Of a DNA stretch of 64,000 nucleotides, positions 9,812 through 17,397 are shown piece by piece (position 1 is the stretch's first letter; each line of letters opens with the position of its first letter). The position numbers were made by a program, and so were the translations under genes. Source of the DNA: Seohaeicola zhoushanensis (GTDB taxonomy: Bacteria > Pseudomonadota > Alphaproteobacteria > Rhodobacterales > Rhodobacteraceae); NCBI RefSeq assembly GCF_014656415.1, contig NZ_BNCJ01000009.1:62001-126000 (forward strand). Direction: 5' to 3'. The notes under the pieces were generated by a model. The model saw nothing but the letters and a program-made list of their open reading frames with translations, was not told the origin of the DNA and ran no database searches.

Positions 9812-10698
9812 GTACGCTGACCCGTCGCCGCCTGCTGACCATCTCTGCCGCCGCGCTGGCCCTGCCGGGCCGTGCCGCCCTGGCCGCCGAGGCCCGCTGG
9901 CAGGGGCAGGCACTGGGCGCCCATGCCAGCCTGCACATCCGCCATCTGAGCCAGGCCGAGGGCGCGCCGCTGCTCGCCGAGGTCGAGGCCGAGCTTGCCC
10001 GGCTTGAAGCGATCTTCTCGCTTTACCGGTCTGACAGCGCGCTGGTGCGGCTGAACCGCCGGGGCCGGCTCGACTTGCCGCCGCCCGAGCTGCTGGAGGT
10101 GCTGACGCTGGCGCGGACGGCCCATGCGATGACCGGCGGCCTGTTCGACCCGAGCGTCCAGCCGCTGTTCGCGGCCTATGCCGAGGCGGGGGCCGCCGGG
10201 CGGCCCTGCTCGGGTGCGGCGCTGGAGCGGGCCTGTGGCCTCACCGGCTTCGGCCGTGTCGCCTTCGACGCCGAGGCCATCCGGCTGGAGCCGGGCATGG
10301 CGCTGACCCTGAACGGCATCGCGCAGGGTTTCATCACCGACCGCATCGCCGGGCTGCTGCGCGCGCGGGGGCTGGGAGAGGTGCTGGTGGACATGGGCGA
10401 GATCGCGGTCCTTGGCACTGGCTGGCGGGTCGGCATCGCTGGCACCGCGCGGCGCGTGACGCTCGACAATCACGCGATTGCCACTTCGGTGGCCCTTGGC
10501 ACGGTGCTCGATGCCAAGGGGCGGATCGGCCATATCTTCCAACCCGGTTCCGGCTGGGCCGAACCGGCGCGGGCGCAGGCCAGCGTCATCGCCGATAGTG
10601 CCGCCCTGGCCGATGCCCTCTCGACCGCCGCCGTGCTGATGCCGGAGGCCGCCCTGCGTGCGCTGGAGGGGGACGACATCCGGGTGCTCACCGTCTGA
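9808..10698 (+). CDS. nosX: NosX, periplasmic ApbE-type FAD:protein FMN transferase
   Basis: 296 residues. A Tat signal (TRRRLLTI) ends near AALAAEA. The ApbE fold shows FSLYRSDSALVRLN near residues 69-82, a LNGIAQGF motif, and the Mg/FAD-binding VDMGEI region. ApbE proteins attach FMN to a Thr of target proteins, and the target here is most likely the periplasmic domain of NosR. It is the last gene of the operon, followed by a strong hairpin. Confidence 0.94.
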   Translation: MSTLTRRRLLTISAAALALPGRAALAAEARWQGQALGAHASLHIRHLSQAEGAPLLAEVEAELARLEAIFSLYRSDSALVRLNRRGRLDLPPPELLEVLTLARTAHAMTGGLFDPSVQPLFAAYAEAGAAGRPCSGAALERACGLTGFGRVAFDAEAIRLEPGMALTLNGIAQGFITDRIAGLLRARGLGEVLVDMGEIAVLGTGWRVGIAGTARRVTLDNHAIATSVALGTVLDAKGRIGHIFQPGSGWAEPARAQASVIADSAALADALSTAAVLMPEAALRALEGDDIRVLTV

Positions 10699-10706
10699 AA
10701 CGGCAA

Positions 10707-10727
10707 AGGCCGGGCAATGCCCGGCCT
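10707..10727. terminator. Hairpin between convergent nosX and pseudoazurin genes
   Basis: A 9-bp perfect stem, AGGCCGGGC paired with GCCCGGCCT, with a 3-nt loop. It lies 9 bp after nosX and 26 bp after the pseudoazurin stop. There is no T-tract, so it is a stem-only or bidirectional terminator by position. Confidence 0.6.
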
Positions 10728-10752
10728 CGCCATGTCGCGGTGACGTTGGGCG

Positions 10753-11193
10753 TCACTCGCCCTCGGTCTGCTCGAACAGGGCCTCGAACTTTGCCTTGGC
10801 CTTCGAGGGCACCTTCGCCTCCTTCGCCGCCTCCAGGTTCGCGGGCTCGCCAGCGGCGATCAGAGCGACCATGCCCATGCCGAAATGCGGCTTGCAGCGG
10901 ATGCCCCAGACGCCTGCGGTGGTGATCTCGACCGTGACCTCCTCGTTCATCTTGCCGACAACCATCCCGGCGCCCTCGGGCACCATTCCCTTGATCGTCT
11001 CGGCATTGTGTCCCTTGTCGGTGGGAACGAAGCGGACGGTGTCGCCGACCTCGGCCTTGATGAAATCCGGTTCGAAGACCATTGCGCCGGCGGCGCCCTT
11101 GTTCAGCATCTTCACCTCGATCTCGGCCGCGTTTGCGGCCTGTGCGAGAAGCCCGGCCAGCATGGCGGCCATCAGGGGAAGTCTGCGTTGCAT
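10753..11193 (-). CDS. paz: Pseudoazurin, type 1 blue-copper electron carrier
   Basis: 146 residues with a Sec signal (cleavage near ANA-AE, residues 21-24). The cupredoxin copper ligands are His62 (DKGHN), Cys100, His103 and Met108 in CKPHFGMGM; the C+3 His and C+8 Met spacing fits pseudoazurin. A Lys-rich C-terminal tail is typical. It carries electrons in the periplasm to nitrite reductase or N2O reductase (known). It is transcribed towards nosX, with its own FNR/NnrR-type box 69-83 bp upstream. The ATG at 11193 is preceded by AAGGAAA. Confidence 0.93.
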   Translation of the reverse strand: MQRRLPLMAAMLAGLLAQAANAAEIEVKMLNKGAAGAMVFEPDFIKAEVGDTVRFVPTDKGHNAETIKGMVPEGAGMVVGKMNEEVTVEITTAGVWGIRCKPHFGMGMVALIAAGEPANLEAAKEAKVPSKAKAKFEALFEQTEGE

Positions 11194-11262
11194 CGTATTT
11201 CCTTTCTTGTCTGCGCGTTGTCGTGACACCTGGGGGCATAGACCGGCCGGGCCGGATGGACT

Positions 11263-11276
11263 TTGCGTAAGCACAA
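11263..11276. promoter_or_regulatory. FNR/NnrR-type box upstream of pseudoazurin
   Basis: TTGCGTAAGCACAA, flanked to TTTG...CAAA. It matches TTG-N8-CAA and reads TTGCG-N4-CACAA, the form I recall for NnrR sites in Rhodobacter. It lies between nnrS (ends 11289) and pseudoazurin (starts 11193), so it most likely drives pseudoazurin separately. Confidence 0.78.
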
Positions 11277-11288
11277 ACTGCGGGAGGA

Positions 11289-12485
11289 TCAGGCCGGGGC
11301 GGCTGTCGGCCGCCGCCGGTCGGAATTGGGTGTCACCAGCCAGGGGGCCAGCCGCAGCGCGACCGCCGCGAAGCCCAGGGTCCAGAGCAGCGCGGCCAAG
11401 GCGACACCGTCGAGGCCGAGGACGGCCTGCCCGGCCATGAAGGCGCGCACCGGTGCGGCGGCGAGGATCAGCACGAAACCGACGGTCAGTATGGCTCCGG
11501 CCTCCAGCGGGCGGCCGGTGTGGCCCTTGCTGGCGCGGATCATCACGGCGACCGTCATGCCGCCAATGGCGCCGATGCCCAGCAGGTGGGTGCCGGTGGC
11601 GGCTGGCGTCAGGCCAAAGGCACCCGCCGCGGTGGCGAGCAGCCCCAGCGGCAGGAACAGGTAGGCCAGGTGCAGCATCGCCAGGAGCGGCGAGCGCCAG
11701 CTTGCCGCGCCGCGCCAGCGGGCGAGGCGCAGCAGGTGCAGCAGGCCCGCCAGGGCCAGAAGAGCGCCCGTCGGGGCATATGCCGGCGCGACGGTCCAGG
11801 CCGCCAGCGCCAGCGCGCCGGCCACCAGGCAGGCAGCGTCGAAGCGCGAGAAGGGCGCGGGCAGCGAGGGGCTGCCCTGCCGCACCAGCCAGTTGCGGGT
11901 GAAGCTCGGCACGATCCGCCCGCCGATCAGCATGATGAGGAAGAGGACCGCCGTCAGGCCGAGCCGGCGTCCGATATCGCTGGTGCCTTCGATCATCGTC
12001 TCGGCGTGAAAGGTCACGTTGGCCGCGAGCAGGAGCAAGACCGGCACCATGACCTTGAGATTGCGCCAGTTCCTGCCGGCGACGATCTCGACCAGGATCA
12101 TCAGGGCGATGGCGGCGAGAAAGGCGGCATCGACGGCCATGACGGCAAGCGGCGGCAGCGGCGGCAGGCCCGCGACCGCAAGGCGACCTGCCAGCCAGAG
12201 CAGCGCCAGCAGCATCAGCGGCCAGCCGCGGATCGGCATCCGCCCGGTCCAGTTCGGCACCGCCGTGAAGAGGAACCCGGCGATCACCGCGCCGGCATAG
12301 CCGAAGATCATCTCGTGCACGTGCCAGTCCAGGGGCGGGAAGGGGCCGCCCAGGTTCACGTCGCCGCGCCAGACCGCGAACCAGAGCGGTACCACGGCGA
12401 TGGCGAAGAGGGTGGCGGCGAGGAAGAAGGTTCGGAAGCCGTGGCTGAGCAGCGGCGGGCAGGGGGCGGTGGCGCGGGTCGGCAT
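11289..12485 (-). CDS. nnrS: NnrS family heme/copper membrane protein
   Basis: 398 residues with about 12 hydrophobic segments. Conserved NnrS features include HGFRTFFL near the N-terminus, WHVHEM near residue 50 and FTAVPNW shortly after, with the His residues likely to bind heme or copper. NnrS is linked to nitric oxide tolerance and denitrification (known of the family); its chemistry is unresolved. The ATG at 12485 has AAGGA 6 nt upstream, which makes it the best start; other in-frame candidates lie 18 and 84 bp further upstream. An FNR/NnrR-type box lies about 70 bp upstream. Confidence 0.92.
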   Translation of the reverse strand: MPTRATAPCPPLLSHGFRTFFLAATLFAIAVVPLWFAVWRGDVNLGGPFPPLDWHVHEMIFGYAGAVIAGFLFTAVPNWTGRMPIRGWPLMLLALLWLAGRLAVAGLPPLPPLAVMAVDAAFLAAIALMILVEIVAGRNWRNLKVMVPVLLLLAANVTFHAETMIEGTSDIGRRLGLTAVLFLIMLIGGRIVPSFTRNWLVRQGSPSLPAPFSRFDAACLVAGALALAAWTVAPAYAPTGALLALAGLLHLLRLARWRGAASWRSPLLAMLHLAYLFLPLGLLATAAGAFGLTPAATGTHLLGIGAIGGMTVAVMIRASKGHTGRPLEAGAILTVGFVLILAAAPVRAFMAGQAVLGLDGVALAALLWTLGFAAVALRLAPWLVTPNSDRRRPTAAPA

Positions 12486-12555
12486 GGTCGTTCCTTGCTG
12501 CATGTATCGTGGGTTTCGTACTTCCGGAGCTTGCGGTATTGATGGGGCCGGAACG

Positions 12556-12569
12556 TTGTCCCGCCGCAA
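12556..12569. promoter_or_regulatory. FNR/NnrR-type box between nnrS and its divergent regulator
   Basis: TTGTCCCGCCGCAA matches TTG-N8-CAA. Its centre is about 77 bp from the nnrS start, and its right edge is only 17 bp from the regulator start at 12587. It probably activates nnrS; so close to the regulator gene it could also mediate autoregulation. Confidence 0.68.
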
Positions 12570-12586
12570 ACTGAGGGCCCGCGCAA

Positions 12587-13279
12587 TTGGCCAAGCTCGA
12601 TGAAAGCCTTTTGGCCGGCCTGCCGCCCTTCAGCCGGTTGTCGCGGCCGCAGATCCGCGAGATCCTGGACCTCGCGATGCCGCGCCGGTTCGAGGAGGGC
12701 ACCACGGTGTTCCACGACGGCGATCCGGCGGAACGCTTCTTCCTTCTGCTCGACGGGATCATCCGGGTGGTGCGCACCACGCCCGACGGCGCGCAGGTCA
12801 TCCCGCTGCATATCCCGGCGGGGCAGCTCTTCGGCATCGCCCCGGCCTTCGGGCGCGACACCTATCCGGCCACCGCCGTCGCTGCGGCCGAGATTGTCGC
12901 CCTGTCCTGGCCGAGCCACTGCTGGGGAGGTTTCGTGAGCCGATATGACGGTTTCGCCACCGAGACCTGGAAGACGATAGGCGAGCGCATGGGCGAGTTG
13001 CACGCGCGCATCGCCGATCTTGCCACCAAGGCGGTCGAGCAGCGGGTCGCCTCGGCGCTGCTGCACCTCGCCAACCAGTCGGGCACACGGGTCGGCAATG
13101 CCATCGAGATCGGCTTTCCGATCACCCGCGCGGAAGTGGCCGAGATGACCGGCACCACGTTGCACACGGTCAGCCGCCTGCTGTCGGCCTGGGAGAAGGA
13201 CGGCATCGTCAGCTCGGCCCGCAAGCAGATCACGGTGACCGAACCGCACCGGCTGTTCCTGCTCAGCGGCGCGTCCTAG
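12587..13279 (+). CDS. CRP/FNR-family regulator, NnrR/DNR-like
   Basis: 230 residues. An N-terminal cyclic-nucleotide-binding fold (about residues 14-115) and dimerisation helix are followed by a C-terminal helix-turn-helix near residues 180-202 (AEMTGTTLHTVSRLLSAW), with Ser196-Arg197 in the recognition helix. The only cysteine is Cys112, so it has no FNR-type iron-sulfur cluster; this fits the NO-responsive DNR/NnrR class. An in-frame stop at 12572-12574 makes the TTG at 12587 the first usable start. GAGGG stands 9 nt before it. The gene is divergent from nnrS and convergent with the DUF1858 gene, overlapping it by 17 bp. It is the likely reader of the four nearby boxes (inference). Confidence 0.88.
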   Translation: MAKLDESLLAGLPPFSRLSRPQIREILDLAMPRRFEEGTTVFHDGDPAERFFLLLDGIIRVVRTTPDGAQVIPLHIPAGQLFGIAPAFGRDTYPATAVAAAEIVALSWPSHCWGGFVSRYDGFATETWKTIGERMGELHARIADLATKAVEQRVASALLHLANQSGTRVGNAIEIGFPITRAEVAEMTGTTLHTVSRLLSAWEKDGIVSSARKQITVTEPHRLFLLSGAS

Positions 13280-13493
13280 GGTCGCGTTCCTCCAGCAGTC
13301 TCCGCAATTCGCCGCGGAAGGCGGTTTCGTCGAGGTGATACTCGGCGCAGAGGTCGATGATGGTGTGATAGGGCGCGATGGGGCACATCGGGCAGTGGGT
13401 CTGGTGGTCGAGGAAGACGCGGACCATCCAGGGCCAGCGACGGAATATCTCGGCCAGGGTCAGATCCAGATCGTCGATGTCCATCTCGGCCAT
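13263..13493 (-). CDS. DUF1858 domain protein (redox-disulfide type)
   Basis: 76 residues from the ATG at 13493. The core HCPMCPIAPYHTI holds the paired cysteines typical of the hybrid-cluster-protein-associated disulfide domain, followed by a helical tail ending in ERDPRTRR. Its function is unknown; relatives often sit beside anaerobic or nitrosative-stress genes. The open frame extends upstream to 13559, but that end overlaps the FNR-type box. A start at 13520 is also possible. The 3' end overlaps the convergent regulator gene by 17 bp. Confidence 0.82.
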   Translation of the reverse strand: MAEMDIDDLDLTLAEIFRRWPWMVRVFLDHQTHCPMCPIAPYHTIIDLCAEYHLDETAFRGELRRLLEERDPRTRR

Positions 13494-13545
13494 GGCATTT
13501 CCCGCATCATCCGGGGCCATTGTCGCAGATTGGCGCGGCCGGAGT

Positions 13546-13559
13546 TTGTGCGCGGTCAA
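13546..13559. promoter_or_regulatory. FNR/NnrR-type box upstream of the DUF1858 gene
   Basis: TTGTGCGCGGTCAA, flanked to TTTG...CAAA, matches TTG-N8-CAA. A class II activator position (centre at -41.5) would place transcription initiation near 13511, just before the 13493 start. This site puts the small DUF1858 gene in the same predicted regulon as nos, pseudoazurin and nnrS. Confidence 0.7.
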
Positions 13560-13742
13560 ACTGCGTGGCCGAGGAGCGGGATTTCAGCCCCTGTTGCGTT
13601 CAGGGCCTGGAGCGGAAGACGGCTTGAGCGACGCATGGCCGGTCGGGCCCGGGCTCTGCGTCTGCCCGGATCGTGCAATGCCGGGAATGGTCGCGCCATA
13701 CTTGACGCCGCCGGATCGGTGACATAGGTGAATAGGCGCCGA

Positions 13743-13816
13743 GCGGGCGTTGTGTAATGGTAAGACCTTAGCCTTCCAAGCTAAAGACGCGGGTTCGATT
13801 CCCGCCGCCCGCTCCA
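13743..13816 (+). tRNA. tRNA-Gly, anticodon UCC
   Basis: The acceptor stem GCGGGCG pairs with CGCCCGC (13806-13812). The anticodon stem TTAGC/GCTAA encloses the loop CTTCCAA, giving anticodon TCC. The T arm GCGGG-TTCGATT-CCCGC is perfect. Discriminator T and an encoded CCA (13814-13816) complete a 74-nt gene. Confidence 0.96.
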
Positions 13817-13859
13817 GAACCTCACCAGAGACAGCTCGGTTGTGGCCTGAGGCGGCGCG

Positions 13860-15221
13860 TCACTTCTTCTTGGCGTATTTCTTGGCCGTGGCCTTGACCC
13901 GCGAGTCGCCCAGGACGGCGGCCTTGATGGCGTCATAGGCCTTGTTGGCGTCCTTCTTGGGATCCCAGTTCGAGATCACGGATTCGGCGATGCCGCCGGC
14001 GACCTTCTCGATGGTCTTCTTGATGGCCTCTTCGCCGGCCTTGTCGAGTTCGACGTTCTTGCCGAAGACCTCGAAGTCCTTGGCGTAGAAGTTCTTCGAG
14101 GCGCTCTTGCCCCATTTGGCGGCGGTCTTGTCGAGGATGCCGACGCTCATGCCGGTGACGAAGCTGGCGACGGCGGCCTTGATGACCTCTTCGAGGGTCA
14201 GCTTCTTGGAAGGGTCGGTGAGCAGGCTGCCGAGGCCCTTGATGCCGTCCTCGATCATCTTCTCGCCGCCGCCGCGGATGCCCTTGACGATATAGGTCTT
14301 GAGCATGGGCGATGCTTCCTTCAGCGCCGCCTTCTCGATCCCGTCGAGCACCGCCTTGCCCTTGGGGCCCTTGAGGATCATGTTGCAGACCCCGTCGATG
14401 CCGGCCGAAAACGCGATGCGGCCCAGCCCGTCGATCACCTTGTAATTGGCCTGGACCGAGGCGGTTTCGACCTCTTTCAGGGCCTGGGCATAGCCCGCGA
14501 CGGCCATGGAGAGCGCGATCTGCGCCTGCACCGAAGCGCCGCCGGTGGCCAGCGCGGCGGAGATTTCCAGCGTGACCACGCAGCTCTGCTCGATCGCCTG
14601 GAGCTGGACCACCAGCCCCTCGGCGCCGATGAACAGCTCGTCGCGGTACTGGTCGATGGTGGCGAAGGCCTTGCGGATGTTGTTCGTCTCGGTCGCGTAG
14701 AGCGACTTGGTGAGGCGCAGGTTGCGGGCCGCCGACTTGAGGTTCTCGGCCGATTTCAGCGCGCCGTCGGCAACCGACTTGGGGGGGAAGCTGATGCCGG
14801 CGGCCTTTTCGATGACAGTGGACCAGAACCAGTTGTCGCTGCGGGTGTCGTCATGCGCCTTCCAGAGCGACTGCACCTCTTCGGCCATCGAGACATAGGG
14901 CTGGATCGATTTCTCAGCATGGGGGGCGAAGGCCTTCTTCAGCTTTTCCAGCTCTTCATCGTCGACCACGTATAAGGTGCCGCAGAGCTTGATCTTGTGG
15001 AACTTCTTCTTCTCGAAGGCGGCCAGAGCCTTGAGGAAACCGGCGTCGACCGTCTTGAGGCTGGAGTTGTAGCCGATGCGGCCCGAGAGGTCGTTGACCG
15101 CCTTCATGGTCCGGTCGTCCATGCTGCCGTCGGTCGGGACCGAGTAGCCGAATTTCACCAATCTTTTCTGGAGGTCCTGGGCTTCCTTCGAGGAGGTGCC
15201 GGGTTCGATTGTTGCCGCCAT
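13860..15221 (-). CDS. Uncharacterised Lys-rich protein with N-terminal peptidoglycan-binding-like domain
   Basis: 453 residues; not recognised as a named family. Residues about 8-45 fit a PG_binding_1 repeat (EAQDLQKRLVKFGY then DG and RTMKAV). The rest is predicted mostly helical, with Ala/Gly-rich hydrophobic stretches near residues 205-240 and near VASFVTGMSVGIL, and a basic end (KATAKKYAKKK). There is no signal peptide. Lysine is much more frequent than in neighbouring proteins. It starts with MAATIEPG and ends 44 bp from tRNA-Gly, as a lone - strand gene among + genes. A PG-binding module without an export signal, joined to a pore-like helical region, would suit a secreted effector or toxin cargo, but that is inference. 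It could instead be an ordinary cytosolic protein. Confidence 0.75.
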   Translation of the reverse strand: MAATIEPGTSSKEAQDLQKRLVKFGYSVPTDGSMDDRTMKAVNDLSGRIGYNSSLKTVDAGFLKALAAFEKKKFHKIKLCGTLYVVDDEELEKLKKAFAPHAEKSIQPYVSMAEEVQSLWKAHDDTRSDNWFWSTVIEKAAGISFPPKSVADGALKSAENLKSAARNLRLTKSLYATETNNIRKAFATIDQYRDELFIGAEGLVVQLQAIEQSCVVTLEISAALATGGASVQAQIALSMAVAGYAQALKEVETASVQANYKVIDGLGRIAFSAGIDGVCNMILKGPKGKAVLDGIEKAALKEASPMLKTYIVKGIRGGGEKMIEDGIKGLGSLLTDPSKKLTLEEVIKAAVASFVTGMSVGILDKTAAKWGKSASKNFYAKDFEVFGKNVELDKAGEEAIKKTIEKVAGGIAESVISNWDPKKDANKAYDAIKAAVLGDSRVKATAKKYAKKK

Positions 15222-15471
15222 GCTGTCTCACCGCGTTATAGGGGTATGAAAGTGCATTTCCGGAAATCGCCGCGGGCGGTTGGGGGCTTTGGGGGCGACC
15301 GTCCTCTGCCGGTCGCGCCGGATCTTGCCCGTCGCGTGGCGGAGATTGTGCGGAGTGAGGCCCGGCCTCGTCAAGTGGTCGCATGTCAGGGCGCTTGACC
15401 CCAACCCGCCCGGAGGCCATGAACGGGGCCCAGAAAAGGGCGTACATGCGCCCGGAAGCACAGGACGACCC

Positions 15472-17292
15472 ATGGCCAGGACTCCGAACGCCCGACCGCC
15501 CGCACCGACCGCGCCGGGCGCAAGCGAGGAGCGGGCGACCTCGCGCAATATTGGCGGGCTCGAGGCGCTGTGGCCCTTCGTGCGGCCCTATCGCGGTCTG
15601 ATGGTGGCGGCGCTGCTGGCGCTGAGCTTCACGGCCATGGTCTCGCTTGCGCTGCCGCTGGCGGTGCGCCGGGTGATCGACACCTTCCGGATCGAGAACG
15701 GGGCGCTGCTGGATCAGTATTTCCTGGCGGCCATCGGGATTGCCGGGCTGCTCGCCGTGGGCACCGGCGTGCGCTATGCGCTGGTGACCAGGCTGGGCGA
15801 GCGGGTGGTGGCCGATATCCGCAAGGCGGTCTTCGACCGCGTGCTGGGGATGAGCCCGGCCTTCTACGAGAACATCATGACCGGCGAGGTGCTGAGCCGG
15901 ATCACCACCGACACCACGCTGATCCAGTCGGTGCTGGGGTCGTCCGCGTCGATCGCGCTGCGCAACGTGCTGATCTTCCTGGGTGGGCTGGTGCTGATGC
16001 TGGCGACCTCGGCCAAGCTGACCGGGCTTGTCCTGCTGCTGGTGCCGCTGGTGATCGTGCCGATCCTGACGCTGGGCCGGCGGCTGCGGCGGATCAGCCG
16101 CGAGAACCAGGACTGGATCGCGGCCTCGTCGGGTAATGCGGCCGAGACGCTGGGCGCGGTGCAGACGGTGCAGGCCTTCACCCATGAGGCGGCCAGCCGG
16201 GCACAGTTCGCGGAGATGACCGAGACCGCCTATGACGTGTCGATCCGGCGGATGCGGACGCGGGCGCTGATGACGGTCATCATTATCTTCCTAGTGTTCT
16301 GCGGCGTGGTCGGCGTGCTGTGGATCGGCGCGCGCGACGTGCGGGCGGGGGCGATGACCGAAGGCGCACTGGTGCAGTTCGTGATCTACTCGGTCATGGT
16401 GGCCGGGGGCGTGGCGGCGCTGAGCGAGATCTGGGGCGAGTTGCAGCGGGCGGCGGGGGCGACCGAGCGGCTGATCGAGTTGCTGCGCGCCACCGACACC
16501 GTGCTTGACCCGGCGGCGCCGAAGCGGCTGGCCGAGCCGGTGCGCGGCGAGATCACCTTCGACCACGTCAGCTTTGCCTATCCGTCGCGGCCGGGCACCC
16601 AGGCGCTGGACGACATCGTGCTGACCATCGCGCCGGGCGAGACGGTGGCCTTTGTCGGGCCGTCGGGCGCGGGCAAGACCACGGTGATCCAGCTGATCCA
16701 GCGGTTCTATGACCCGGATGCGGGCCGCGTCCTGCTGGACGGGATGGACCTGCGCGAACTGAACCGCGACGAGTTCCGCCGCCACCTGGCGATGGTGCCG
16801 CAAGACCCCGTGATCTTTGCCGCCACGGCACGCGAGAACATTCGCTTCGGGCGGCCCTCGGCCAGCGATGCCGAGGTCGAGGCGGCGGCGCGGGCGGCGG
16901 CGGCGCATGACTTCATCGCGGCGTTGCCCGAGGGCTATGACGCCTATGTCGGCGAGCGCGGCGTGATGCTCTCGGGCGGGCAGAAGCAGCGCATCGCCAT
17001 CGCGCGGGCGATCCTGCGCGATGCGCCGGTGCTGCTGCTGGACGAGGCGACCTCGGCGCTGGATGCCGAGAGCGAGCGTGCGGTGCAGCAGGCGGTTGAC
17101 CTATTGGCCAAGGGGCGCACCACGCTGATCGTTGCGCACCGCCTGGCGACGGTAAAGAAGGCGGACCGGATCGTGGTGCTGGACCAGGGGCGGATCATAG
17201 CCACCGGCAGCCATGACCAACTGGTGGCCGAGGGCGGGCTTTACGCAAGGCTGGCGCGGCTGCAGTTCACCGACGGGCTCGCCGCCGAGTAG
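15472..17292 (+). CDS. ABC exporter, fused permease and ATPase (MsbA/multidrug type)
   Basis: 606 residues. A basic/Pro-rich N-terminus is followed by six membrane segments (about residues 40-320) and a nucleotide-binding domain: Walker A GPSGAGKTT, Q-loop, LSGGQKQR signature, Walker B VLLLDEATSALD and the switch His in VAHRLAT. It works as a homodimer exporting lipids or hydrophobic compounds; the substrate cannot be read from sequence. AGGA 8 nt before the ATG at 15472 supports this start over upstream in-frame ATGs. About 250 bp of upstream DNA contain no convincing gene. Confidence 0.92.
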   Translation: MARTPNARPPAPTAPGASEERATSRNIGGLEALWPFVRPYRGLMVAALLALSFTAMVSLALPLAVRRVIDTFRIENGALLDQYFLAAIGIAGLLAVGTGVRYALVTRLGERVVADIRKAVFDRVLGMSPAFYENIMTGEVLSRITTDTTLIQSVLGSSASIALRNVLIFLGGLVLMLATSAKLTGLVLLLVPLVIVPILTLGRRLRRISRENQDWIAASSGNAAETLGAVQTVQAFTHEAASRAQFAEMTETAYDVSIRRMRTRALMTVIIIFLVFCGVVGVLWIGARDVRAGAMTEGALVQFVIYSVMVAGGVAALSEIWGELQRAAGATERLIELLRATDTVLDPAAPKRLAEPVRGEITFDHVSFAYPSRPGTQALDDIVLTIAPGETVAFVGPSGAGKTTVIQLIQRFYDPDAGRVLLDGMDLRELNRDEFRRHLAMVPQDPVIFAATARENIRFGRPSASDAEVEAAARAAAAHDFIAALPEGYDAYVGERGVMLSGGQKQRIAIARAILRDAPVLLLDEATSALDAESERAVQQAVDLLAKGRTTLIVAHRLATVKKADRIVVLDQGRIIATGSHDQLVAEGGLYARLARLQFTDGLAAE

Positions 17293-17397
17293 AACTGGCG
17301 CGACGTCAGAATGCCCGGCGCTTGCGCGGTTCGGAAATTCCTTTCATTCTCTGCCGAACAAATGGGCCCCGGAAAGGGGCAGGGGAGGAAGAAGAAT

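Noticed and set aside
10753-12861. Single 702-residue - strand frame running through pseudoazurin and nnrS
   Set aside because: Only the last 146 residues are pseudoazurin; the rest is out of frame with NnrS and Arg/Pro-rich.
15246-15398. Small + strand ORF (about 50 residues) before the ABC exporter
   Set aside because: No ribosome site, no recognisable sequence, and base use typical of GC-rich non-coding DNA.
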